From positions 1 to 7,160 of the forward strand of contig JAAAOZ010000408.1 of the NCBI GenBank assembly GCA_009908585.1: a DNA stretch of 7,160 nt. The letters run 5' to 3'. The DNA comes from Chloroflexota bacterium. Its GTDB lineage: Bacteria > Chloroflexota > Anaerolineae > B4-G1 > SLSP01. The stretch's first letter is position 1; each line of letters starts with the position of its first letter. Made by a program: the position numbers and the translations under genes. Below, piece by piece: positions 1-6,559 of the stretch. The notes under the pieces were generated by a model. It did not search any database and was not told the origin of the DNA. It was given only the letters and a program-made list of their open reading frames with translations.

Positions 1-3000
1 ATTGGTGTTGATGGCCCCTTCCGCTAACACACCGGTCATATTGGCTGCCACGACATCACCGGCCCGCAACGTATTGCCTTCCTCAATGTAAGGAATGGGG
101 TCGGGGTCCTGAACACTGCTGCCATCATCCAAGACCAACAGGCGGCGCGCGTTTTCGGCGGCCAGCGCTTCGGCCTCGGGACTTTCGGGTCGATAGAGGT
201 TGGTCGGCTGGTACATCCTGCCGCCGGCGGCCAACGTCACCTGCCCAAAGCGGCCCTGGAAGTAATTTTGGGTAGCGCTCCATATAGCCATCGGTCGGCT
301 CCGGCAAAGTAATCTCGGTCGCCGGCGGTACCAAGGCCATCGTATCCAGCACGGTCAACGCACTGATGTCACTGAGTCGCGTCAGGTCATCCTCTTCTTC
401 GACGACACCAGTCACGCGCACGCGATAACCAACATCGATATCAGCCATACCAGGAGCGTAGACAAAGATGCCGTCTGAGGTTAGCGGGTTATCGTCGCCA
501 AGCGGATCCTGCATAAAGAACCCACTCATCTCGTCACCGGCCTGGAAATCGGCAACAACAACGCCTTCCACAGTGGCCTCTTGGCCCAGGTAGGGGCTGA
601 CAAAACCCTCGCCCTGAGCATGGTAAATTCGGAAGTCGCCAATGAAGGTGTTGACAGATGTACCAAAAGTGGGCGTGATGAAGTTATCGGCGCGTATGGC
701 ATAGTCAGAGTTGACGATTACATCACCGAGATTACCAGCGACAGTGACGACGAATCTGACTTTGATGGTTTCACCATTGGCGATGTTGTCCAAAGCCCAG
801 CTTACCACTCCGTTTGACGCCACACCATCGTCCAGCCCATAGGCAAAGGTAGTGCTGGTGGGTATAGTGTCGGTGATGACAACATTGTTCATATCGAAGC
901 CCAGCTTGTTTTCGATGGTCAAAGTGTAGGTGAATGTATCGCCTGGCCCTACGTGAGCTATAGCATTTTTGCTAATCGTCAACTCACTAAAATCGATATC
1001 AGCATCACCACGCGGTTCAATCTTGAAAGCGCCAAAGCTGTAGTGGAGCGGCCCTTGCACAAAGCCAAGTTCATCATCGTCGGTGGGAGAATAATTGTAA
1101 TCGGCCAAGTCATCTACAACAATAGGGCCGCTACCATCGTCAATCTCCCACTCACCATACCCCAGATTATCGTCAGTAACGGTGACGTCTTCTACTCGCA
1201 CCAGTACACTTTCCCACTGCTCCTGAGCTACATCGCCTGTATCTAGAAGCTCGGGTTCAGGTAAGGCGTTACCGGAGCTCAGAACGGTAACACTGGCTTT
1301 GGTAGCAAACCGTGTTAAGTCATATCCTTCCTCGACGGTTCCAAAAACACGGACATGGTCGCCAATATCAGGATAAGACGCCGGTTTGTAAAGGACAATC
1401 CCGTTCCATGCTCCTGTTCCGTCCTGGATGAAGACCCAATCGCTGAAGCGGGCCGTCACGATGCCTTCGGTGGCAACGTTTTGGCCATCGTAGGGCGAAT
1501 CACCGCTGGGATCATCGGTGTATTGAAGTTCATAGATGGTGTTAATGCCGCGGATCAACGTCTCGACCGGCTCGCCCATCGTCGGCGTGAGCCAATCGGA
1601 GGACCAGGCCATGTAGTCGGTGTTGCTGACCACGGTCATCGCCGCCGGCGCGGTGACGACTAAGGTGTAGGTCAGCGTGCTGTCGTGGGTGATGCTGGAC
1701 GATTCGGTCCAGGTGATGGTGTGTGACGCTTCATCCCACGTCCCCGCCGGGTTCGAGCGGGCGTAGGTGAGGCTAAGCGGGAGGGTGTCGCTGATCCAGA
1801 GATCTCCAAGCGTTTGCGCGGTCTGATTCTCAACGGTAAGGGTGTAGGTAAAGGCCTCGCCGGGCGGCGTGAAGGCTGGCGCGTGTTTGTCAAGCAGCAG
1901 GCCGGAGCCGGTAGCTTCGACGATGTCATTGTCGCCGCGCGGGGCAATCTTATAGTTGCTATAACTGTAGTTGAGCATCCCGCGCACTAAGTCCAGCGCG
2001 TCGCCATCTATAGGGGCATACGTGTAGGCCCCCATACCAGCGTCATCGACATAGACCTGACCACTACCATCGTCCACGCCCCACTCGCCATATCCAAGAT
2101 CTTCATCAGAGACGATCACATCCTGCGCCTCGACCAGGACGCCTTCGTAAGCCTCGCCGTCGGCTGCTTCAGCTGTGCTGATCACGCTAGGCGTATAGGG
2201 CGTCGTGCCGGTCATCAACACTGTGTGGGTAACATAGTCGATTCGCGTGAACCCGTAGTTTTCCTCTACGGTGCCTTGCACCTGAACTTCGTGCCCTACC
2301 GTGGGCGTGTAACTACCACTGTGATCCACATAGATCCCCTGCCAAGCGCCCGCGGCCTCCGCCATGGCAAAATCAGAGCCGTAAACCCCATAGATGGTTC
2401 CTGTGACTGTCACCATCTCACCAACGCACAAGGAATCACCGCCGGGGTATTGGATGTTATAGATCGAATCACAGTCTCCGACGACCATCGTCGTCCGCGT
2501 CAGTCCCATCGTAGGTGTGGGCCAATCATCGCCGCCGCTGACGCCGTACTCAACGTTCTGGATCTCTGTGCCGTGCGTGCCGGGAGCCATCACCTGGAAG
2601 GTGCGGGTAATCGTGGCGCCATCGGCGAAATTATCCACGGCCCAGGAGACAAGCCCCCCGGACTCAACGCCGCCGTTGGAGGCCACGATGAAAGCGGCGT
2701 CGTCGGGTACCATGTCCGTGATCGTGGTCGTGGCCGGGGTGACGCCAGTGTTATTCTGCACAACGAGCGTGTAGGTGAAGACTTCGTCGGGGGAGACTGT
2801 GCTGGGGGCAGATTTGGAGATGGAGAAGGCATTTACTTCTTGGAGGGTTTGCCCTGTGTTTGCAGTATCTCTGGTGTGAGGAATAGGATCACTCCAAGTA
2901 AAATCGTCGTAGCTATCGCCTATTCCTTGTAACTGCAAAGAATAGCCCTCAGGAGTGCTACCACCTTCTGAAACGCCAATATCGGTGCTGGTCATTCCAT

Positions 3001-3418
3001 TAGCCGGACCATCTGTGGCTGCAAAATCTCCCTCATAACTGAGGAATTGTATTACCACGTCGCCGGGCGCGACGAGGGCTATGCCATCTGGTGAGCCATT
3101 TTGAAGGCCGTCAACGGGAACCCAAAGTGTTCCAAACCCATTCTGTTGATCGGGAATGGTGCCGCTAAGATTAGCCGGGCTGTATTGCCCACCACCATTC
3201 CCATTATAGGGAACAAGCTGCCAGCCCGTGAGATCGGTGCCTGCCGGACCGGCAATTTCCACACCTTCATTTGTATCGGACCCATCGTTGTCGTAATGTA
3301 TCTCGTTGATGAAGACGGAAGGACTATCAGCAGCTATGGGAGTAGCAAAGGCTATGATAAGCGCAAAGGCCAACATCACTGCCAGCGATCCCCTAACACG
3401 AAACTTACTCTTACTCAT
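1..3418 (-). CDS. Secreted ExeM/NucH-like extracellular nuclease-type protein with three DUF11 + OB-fold units (partial, frameshifted)
   Basis: A large exported protein, cut off by the left window edge. Residues 1-30 are a signal peptide (basic start, hydrophobic core, Ala-rich cleavage region near PIAADS). Residues about 33-165 look like the lamin-tail-type domain at the front of ExeM-like nucleases (INEIHYDNDG, PEGYSLQLQG). Three units of about 307 residues follow, starting near residues 197, 507 and 813. Each begins with a DUF11 domain (FTYTL, D..P, TPTMG/TPTFG) and continues into an OB-fold-like domain (V.GTVEE..G.TR). The start is ATG at 3418, with AGGAGGAG at 3427-3434. The uninterrupted frame ends at 125, but the last 49 residues are Arg/Pro/Gly-rich and look out of frame. 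Removing one C in the GGG run (plus strand 270-272) restores about 90 conserved residues (QNYFQGRFGQVTL, MYQPTN, RAGDVV), open to position 1. ExeM relatives carry a C-terminal endonuclease/exonuclease/phosphatase domain; here it would lie outside the window, so nuclease activity is inferred. The frameshift may be real or a sequencing error. Confidence 0.82.
300..2830 (-). repeat. Three tandem DUF11 + OB-fold coding units in the secreted protein
   Basis: The protein contains three homologous units, at roughly nt 2830-1900, 1899-983 and 982-300. Each opens with a DUF11-type segment (SKSAPS, DKHAPA, SKNAIA, each followed by E/DxFTYTL) and closes with an OB-fold-like segment. Units 1 and 2 are the closest pair: both carry LGYGEW..DDGSG (near nt 2100 and 1165) and a PRGD(N/A)DI end. 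Unit 3 lacks the LGYGEW insert and leads into the region where the frame breaks. The DNA copies have diverged, so this is an old domain duplication rather than a recent tandem repeat. Confidence 0.75.
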
Positions 3419-3462
3419 GTTCCTAACTCCTCCTAATGTACTATTTACTTGAAAGTTGTAAC

Positions 3463-3501
3463 TTAATCAAACGCAAATGCATTCTCGCAAATATTGATCA
3501 T
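3463..3501 (-). CDS. Possible 12-residue leader mini-ORF upstream of the secreted nuclease gene
   Basis: On the minus strand, ATG at 3501-3499 opens a 12-codon frame (MINICENAFAFD) ending in TAA at 3465-3463, 44 nt before the ATG of the large gene. Just upstream is GGAGGTGAT (3508-3500), a perfect complement of the 16S rRNA 3' end, but it overlaps the ATG. The spacing is too short for normal initiation, so this could be a leader peptide, an orphan ribosome-binding site or chance. Confidence 0.22.
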   Translation of the reverse strand: MINICENAFAFD

Positions 3502-3540
3502 CACCTCCCTTTCTTTGTGCTGTCTTTGCCACGCCCTTTC

Positions 3541-3569
3541 ATTTTACGACATCTATAAAGCGATGACAG
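3541..3569 (-). promoter_or_regulatory. Candidate sigma70-type promoter for the secreted nuclease gene
   Basis: Reading the minus strand, CTGTCA (3569-3564) and TAAAAT (3546-3541) are separated by exactly 17 nt, matching the -35 and -10 consensus at 4/6 and 5/6 positions. Transcription would begin near 3534 and give a leader of about 115 nt containing the mini-ORF at 3463-3501. The assignment comes from motif and spacing only. Confidence 0.35.
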
Positions 3570-3613
3570 GTGTTATTTCTCCCCAAACCACCTCCCATCT
3601 ATCTAATTCACCA

Positions 3614-3774
3614 GACGCTTCAGGAATTCGCCGGGTACAATCTGCCAAGCGCTATTGCGCCCCCCCCCTCAACCTAGTAACGACGCGAAAAAGGTCTGAG
3701 AGACCCACAAGCGCGAAAATCTTCGCTGCTTTTAGGGCTATCCGGGGAAGTGTCCGGCAAAATCCAAAAGACAC
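3614..3774 (+). mobile_element. MITE-like element, copy A (degraded)
   Basis: A non-coding repeat of about 161 bp, the left member of a pair with 5461-5610 in the same orientation. The left ends share 19 identical bases (CTTCAGGAATTCGCCGGGT). The right parts (3675-3772 against 5511-5608) align without gaps at 81 of 98 positions by hand count. The middle differs in length and includes a C-rich run at 3660-3668. Its terminal inverted repeats (3614-3634 and 3754-3774) match at only 14 of 21 positions, against 17 of 21 in copy B. The 8-bp flanks (ATTCACCA and AACGGCGT) are unrelated, so no target duplication remains. It has no coding capacity. Outer boundaries are inferred by alignment to copy B. 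Confidence 0.7.
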
Positions 3775-3837
3775 AACGGCGTTAACATCTGTTATACAGC
3801 TGTTTAAAAGATAGCAGAACATCGACAAAAAGCCTCA
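3775..3837. other. Short spacer downstream of plsY
   Basis: AT-rich spacer between the end of the plsY-like gene and repeat copy A. It contains the palindrome ACAGCTGT but no convincing GC-rich stem followed by a T run, so I do not call a terminator. Confidence 0.4.
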
Positions 3838-4479
3838 CTACTTCTTCTCGTGGGCCGGATGGTTGGAGAGTGAAATCGGCGGCGGTTTCTCCTGGTAGAT
3901 GGGCAAAAAGCGCTCGGCGCGGTGACGCAACCGTTCGATGTTCGGGCGCAAAGCCCACAGCGTGAGCGCCATTGTCGGCAAGCCAAAGCCAATCGTGTAG
4001 GGGATTTCCCCGCGCAGCAGGAAGAGGACGGGCAACAGCACCGCGATCAAGATGGAAGCGACGGAGGCGTGCCCGACCAATAGCCCCATCCCGACGCCCG
4101 CAAGCACCAATGTGGGCAATGCGATCCCCCACAGGGTCGCCGCGATGCCGATGCTGATCATCGTGCCGGCGCCGCCGTGGAACTTGAGATAAAGCGAGTA
4201 GTTGTGCCCTAACACCGCCGCCGTCCCGGCCAAGGCGACGCCCCACGACGACACGCCCAGCGCCCGCGCGACCCAAATCCCGGCGGCGCCCTTCAGGCCG
4301 TCGCAGATCGCGGTGAGGAACGCGGCCCAGAAGCCCGACGTGCGCCAGACGTTTGTCCCGCCGGTGCGCCCGCTGCCGTGCTCTCGCACGTCAATGTGCT
4401 TTATGATCCGTCCCCAAAAGAGGCCCGATGGTATCGAGCCAAGCAAATAGGCTGCAATCAACGCTACAATGATTCTCAT
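3838..4479 (-). CDS. plsY: PlsY-like acyl-phosphate:glycerol-3-phosphate acyltransferase (divergent)
   Basis: A 213-residue membrane protein of the PlsY family, which moves an acyl group from acyl-phosphate to glycerol-3-phosphate to make lysophosphatidate, the first step of phospholipid synthesis. Length and topology fit, with several hydrophobic helices and a basic C-terminal tail. Visible motifs: GSIPSG (14-19); GSGRTGGTNVWR (35-46), with the Ser and Arg of family motif 1; D60..KG (63-64); GH (91-92); KFHGGAGT (99-106), the glycine loop; NIERL (180-184), part of motif 3. The glycine loop is odd: the family usually reads FKGGKG, and both lysines are replaced here (His101, Ala104). The histidine expected just before NIxRL is also missing. 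ATG at 4479 has GAGAGGGGGAAGG close upstream. It lies 48 nt behind thiF on the same strand and is probably cotranscribed. It may be a specialised paralogue rather than the housekeeping enzyme. Confidence 0.85.
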   Translation of the reverse strand: MRIIVALIAAYLLGSIPSGLFWGRIIKHIDVREHGSGRTGGTNVWRTSGFWAAFLTAICDGLKGAAGIWVARALGVSSWGVALAGTAAVLGHNYSLYLKFHGGAGTMISIGIAATLWGIALPTLVLAGVGMGLLVGHASVASILIAVLLPVLFLLRGEIPYTIGFGLPTMALTLWALRPNIERLRHRAERFLPIYQEKPPPISLSNHPAHEKK

Positions 4480-4527
4480 ATCCTTCCCCCTCTCTTTCCA
4501 AATGACTCAATGATGGTGTTTCACGAT

Positions 4528-5253
4528 TTATCCGCAACAGGGACAATCGGGATTTCGTGGAATCTCAACCCGATCAAAGGCGCCCGCTAATCCTTCCCAC
4601 AGCAGAATGGCATCGATCAACGGCTTGCCGATGTCCAACAGAACTTTGATGGCCTCCACGGCCTCCAGCGATCCCATCACGCCGGCGGCCGCGCCCACGA
4701 TGCCCAGCTCCGCCGGGGAGGGATAGCGGCCCGGCTCCGGCGTCTGCGGGAAGATGCAACTCCGGCAGGTGTGCTCCGGCGCGTAGACGCCCAGTTGTCC
4801 CTCGAAGCGCGAGACCGCCGCCCAGACCTGTGGCGCCTGCGCCGCGACGCAGATCTCATTTACCAGCATCTTCGCCGCCAGCGAGTCGCACGCCTCCACC
4901 ACCAGATCATAGCCCGACGCCAGCTCTGCGCCCCCCTCGCGCCGCACCGCCGGATGCACCACTACCTCGACCTCTGGATTGAGCGCGCGCAGGCGTTCAG
5001 CGGCGGCCTCTGTCTTATCGCGCCCGATGTCGTCGGTGGTGTAGAGAATCTGGCGGTTGAGATTCGACACGCTCACCTGATCCAGGTCGGCAAGGCCGAG
5101 CGTGCCGACGCCCGCCGCCGCCAGGTAGAGCGCGATGGGCGACCCCAACCCGCCCGCGCCGACGACCAACACGCGCGCCTCGCGCAACCGCGCCTGGCCC
5201 GCCTCCCCAATCTGCGGGATAACGATTTGTCGTTCATATCGCGTTTCTTCCAT
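4528..5253 (-). CDS. ThiF/MoeB/HesA-family adenylyltransferase (E1-like enzyme)
   Basis: A 241-residue stand-alone E1-like enzyme of the kind that adenylates the C-terminal Gly-Gly of a ubiquitin-like sulfur carrier (ThiS, MoaD or relatives) using ATP, in thiamine, molybdopterin or other sulfur-transfer pathways. Seen in the sequence: RYERQIVIPQIG start; GAGGLGS nucleotide loop (32-38); Asp56/Asp58; NLNRQ (64-68) with the catalytic-type Arg; Lys80; Asp123; and a Cys4 zinc site, CRSC (163-166) with CPCC (237-240). The crossover segment, usually with a Cys as in SCAEAGV, reads PSPAELGIVG here (178-187), so the cysteine used by ThiF for sulfur chemistry is absent. There is no rhodanese domain. 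The start is fixed by AGGAGG (5265-5260) six nt upstream. No sulfur-carrier gene is in view, so ThiF and MoeB cannot be told apart. Confidence 0.88.
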   Translation of the reverse strand: MEETRYERQIVIPQIGEAGQARLREARVLVVGAGGLGSPIALYLAAAGVGTLGLADLDQVSVSNLNRQILYTTDDIGRDKTEAAAERLRALNPEVEVVVHPAVRREGGAELASGYDLVVEACDSLAAKMLVNEICVAAQAPQVWAAVSRFEGQLGVYAPEHTCRSCIFPQTPEPGRYPSPAELGIVGAAAGVMGSLEAVEAIKVLLDIGKPLIDAILLWEGLAGAFDRVEIPRNPDCPCCG

Positions 5254-5452
5254 TCGATTCCTCCTCTATGTCTTTGTCTTACAGACAAGCCCGCCTTCCA
5301 TTATAACCGATAACCCGCTGACAATATATCACAGCATCAAAGCAACAAAACATCAAAGCGATAAACCTGCTCAAGCAGACCTCCATTCATTCGCTGGTTT
5401 GCAGATTCGCCGACGCGCTGAACTATTTCCAAATTCGAGTATACTTACGCTT
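5254..5452. other. Non-coding divergent intergenic region left of MITE copy B
   Basis: AT-rich spacer between the divergently transcribed thiF and hydrogenase protease genes. It holds the thiF ribosome-binding site and -10 box, a repeated CATCAAAGC, a small palindrome (CTGCTCAAGCAG) and a TATACT (5440-5445) that could be a plus-strand -10. I see no gene in it. Confidence 0.5.
5300..5305 (-). promoter_or_regulatory. Perfect -10 box (TATAAT) for thiF-plsY
   Basis: The minus strand carries TATAAT here, 47 nt before the thiF start. No good -35 lies at 17 nt; TTGTCA is present but only 13 nt upstream. The position between divergent genes supports a promoter, but the -35 is uncertain. Confidence 0.45.
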
Positions 5453-5460
5453 GTGGTCGG
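5453..5460 (+). repeat. Left target-site duplication of MITE copy B
   Basis: GTGGTCGG directly abuts the left end of the 150-bp element and recurs perfectly at 5611-5618 against its right end. Confidence 0.75.
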
Positions 5461-5610
5461 GGCTCTTCAGGAATTCGCCGGGTGCAATCGTGCTATCCCC
5501 ACCTACAACATAGTAACGACGTAAAAAAGGTCTGTAATCCCCACAACCGAACAAATTTACGCTACTTTTAGGGCTATCTGGGGAGTTGTCCGGCGAAATC
5601 CAAAAGACCC
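5461..5610 (+). mobile_element. MITE, copy B, 150 bp with TIRs and intact 8-bp target duplication
   Basis: A complete small non-autonomous transposon. The left terminal repeat (5461-5481, starting GGCTCTTCAGGA) and the reverse complement of the right one (5590-5610, starting GGGTCTTTTGGA) match at 17 of 21 positions and both end in TTCGCCGG. Perfect 8-bp direct repeats (GTGGTCGG) flank it. The interior has no coding capacity. A related older copy lies at 3614-3774. It sits between thiF and the hydrogenase protease gene, with its right end about 50 nt before the latter's start. GG-starting ends and 8-bp duplications are typical of ISL3-family elements, among others, so an ISL3-like transposase acting in trans is a reasonable but unproven guess. 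Confidence 0.82.
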
Positions 5611-5618
5611 GTGGTCGG
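5611..5618 (+). repeat. Right target-site duplication of MITE copy B
   Basis: GTGGTCGG, the perfect partner of 5453-5460, starts at the first base after the right terminal inverted repeat. Confidence 0.75.
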
Positions 5619-5650
5619 TTGATGGGACATGTCACACGTGGATAGACAAT

Positions 5651-5655
5651 GGAGG
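5651..5655 (+). promoter_or_regulatory. Ribosome-binding site that favours a TTG start for the hydrogenase protease
   Basis: GGAGG lies five nt before TTG at 5661. The in-frame ATG at 5649 overlaps this site and has no Shine-Dalgarno sequence of its own. Starting at TTG also gives the short N-terminus usual in the family (MTQKNVLIAGFGN). Confidence 0.6.
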
Positions 5656-5660
5656 CTGAT

Positions 5661-6173
5661 TTGACACAAAAAAATGTCTTAATTGCCGGATTTGGCAACG
5701 CTTTCCGGCGGGATGATGGCGTCGCGCGTGGGGTCGTCAACGCGCTGCGCGCGCGCCTGGATCGCCCGCCGCTGGGGCCATTGGATGATGGCTTCGATGA
5801 CCTTGGCCACCGCGTGGATACGGTGCTCCTGCATCAACTGGTGCCGGAGCTGGCGGAAACGTTGGCCGAGTACGACTTCGTCATCTTCGTGGATGCCCAC
5901 GTCGACACCGTCCTGGCGCTGATCCACGAGGAACCAATCGCGAGCACCTTCAAGACCCCCTTCGTCTCCCACCAGATGCATCCCTCGACGATTCTCTCCC
6001 TGACGCATCAGATCTACGACCGCGCGCCCGAAGCTAGGTTGCTCTCGCTGCTGGGACACGATTTCGATTTCGGCGAGGGGCTGTCGGATGAGACGGCGGC
6101 ATTAGTCCCCCAGGCCGTCGCGCGGCTGATGGAGATCATCGCGCGCGAAACGGGGGGCGATCTCGATGCATGA
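5661..6173 (+). CDS. [NiFe]-hydrogenase maturation endopeptidase (HyaD/HybD/HoxW family)
   Basis: A 170-residue cytoplasmic protease of the family that removes the C-terminal extension of the [NiFe]-hydrogenase large subunit once nickel is in place. Seen in the sequence, numbered from the TTG start: GFGN (10-13) and RRDDG (16-20), matching the GxGN..xDxG signature, with Asp19 where HybD has its metal-binding Glu16; HQLVPELAE (58-66), seen in HoxW-like members; VDA (77-79), whose Asp78 fits HybD Asp62; and SHQMHP (103-108), whose His104 fits HybD His93. All three metal ligands are thus present or conservatively replaced. The start could also be ATG 5649 (174 residues), but the GGAGG placement favours TTG 5661. 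The stop overlaps hypA by 8 bases, showing translational coupling. No hydrogenase structural gene is in the window. Confidence 0.88.
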   Translation: MTQKNVLIAGFGNAFRRDDGVARGVVNALRARLDRPPLGPLDDGFDDLGHRVDTVLLHQLVPELAETLAEYDFVIFVDAHVDTVLALIHEEPIASTFKTPFVSHQMHPSTILSLTHQIYDRAPEARLLSLLGHDFDFGEGLSDETAALVPQAVARLMEIIARETGGDLDA

Positions 6174-6507
6174 GATGGCCGTCACTGAGGACATCATGCG
6201 CATCGTGACGGAGCACGCGGCCCAGGCCGGCGCCGAGCAGATCACGGACATTCACCTGGTCATCGGCGATATGTCCAGCTTCGTCGATGACTCCATCCAA
6301 TTCTACTTCGATCTGCTTTCGCCGGAGACAGTCGCCGAGGGCGCGACGTTGCACTTCCACCGTGTGGAGATTCGCTTCCGCTGCCGGGCGTGCGGCGCGG
6401 AGTTCTCGCCCGATGGGATGGACTGGCGCTGTCCCAAATGTGACGCCCTGGGCGGCAAGGTCATCGCCGGCAAGGAATTCTACGTGGAGAGCATCGAGGT
6501 CACGTGA
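6166..6507 (+). CDS. hypA: Hydrogenase nickel-incorporation protein HypA
   Basis: A 113-residue nickel metallochaperone that, with the GTPase HypB, loads nickel into the [NiFe]-hydrogenase large subunit. The full family pattern is visible: MHE start, whose His2 bound near the N-terminus takes part in nickel binding; GDMSSFVDDSIQFYFD (34-49), the usual central motif; and a structural zinc site of two CxxC pairs, Cys73/Cys76 and Cys89/Cys92. Length is normal. The ATG lies inside the last codons of the protease gene, behind a G-rich stretch (CGGGGGGCGA) that can serve as ribosome-binding site. The usual next gene, hypB, does not follow: only a 9-codon frame and a hairpin come before a convergent gene. 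Confidence 0.95.
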   Translation: MHEMAVTEDIMRIVTEHAAQAGAEQITDIHLVIGDMSSFVDDSIQFYFDLLSPETVAEGATLHFHRVEIRFRCRACGAEFSPDGMDWRCPKCDALGGKVIAGKEFYVESIEVT

Positions 6508-6522
6508 AGTTGCGCGAGAACA

Positions 6523-6559
6523 CACAGGAGCAACACGATGCCTGAAGTCATCTCCTGTG
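6523..6559 (+). terminator. Hairpin in the convergent space after hypA (possible bidirectional terminator)
   Basis: CACAGGAG (6523-6530) and CTCCTGTG (6552-6559) form a perfect 8-bp stem around a 21-nt loop, which itself has GATG/CATC pairing. It lies between convergent genes, where a shared terminator is expected, but no T run follows on either strand, so intrinsic termination is uncertain. Confidence 0.35.

Larger units (their letters stand above)
3419..3613. other. Non-coding leader region between the nuclease gene and repeat copy A
   Basis: This AT-richer stretch separates the start of the secreted nuclease gene from the left repeat element. It holds that gene's ribosome-binding site (3427-3434), the candidate mini-ORF and the candidate promoter. 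I see no other gene-like frame, no RNA gene and no clear terminator. Confidence 0.6.

Noticed and set aside
265..272. Programmed ribosomal frameshift in the nuclease gene
   Set aside because: A +1 shift would be needed at CCC-AAAA, with no rare codon, stop codon, stimulatory site or clear downstream structure. A simple C-run indel is the more economical reading.
2225..2932. Plus-strand frame of 235 codons opposite the nuclease gene
   Set aside because: It lies entirely antisense to well-conserved DUF11/OB-fold coding sequence and shows no recognisable domain. It is a shadow frame.
3472..3492. Two CGCAAAT copies 14 bp apart as an operator
   Set aside because: Seven-base direct repeats in an AT-rich leader are weak evidence and fall within the candidate mini-ORF.
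3775..3837. Rho-independent terminator after plsY
   Set aside because: Only short AT-rich palindromes are present, with no GC-rich stem followed by a T run.
3782..4276. Minus-strand frame of 164 codons overlapping plsY
   Set aside because: It is out of frame with clear PlsY motifs, is Arg/Gly-rich and resembles no family I know.
4771..5313. Plus-strand frame of 180 codons opposite thiF
   Set aside because: It is antisense to the conserved ThiF motifs and crosses the thiF promoter. It is a shadow frame.
3614..5610. The two MITE copies plus thiF-plsY as a composite transposon
   Set aside because: The outer flanks (ATTCACCA left of copy A, GTGGTCGG right of copy B) do not match, and copy B has its own target duplication, so it inserted alone. 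The copies also differ greatly in age.
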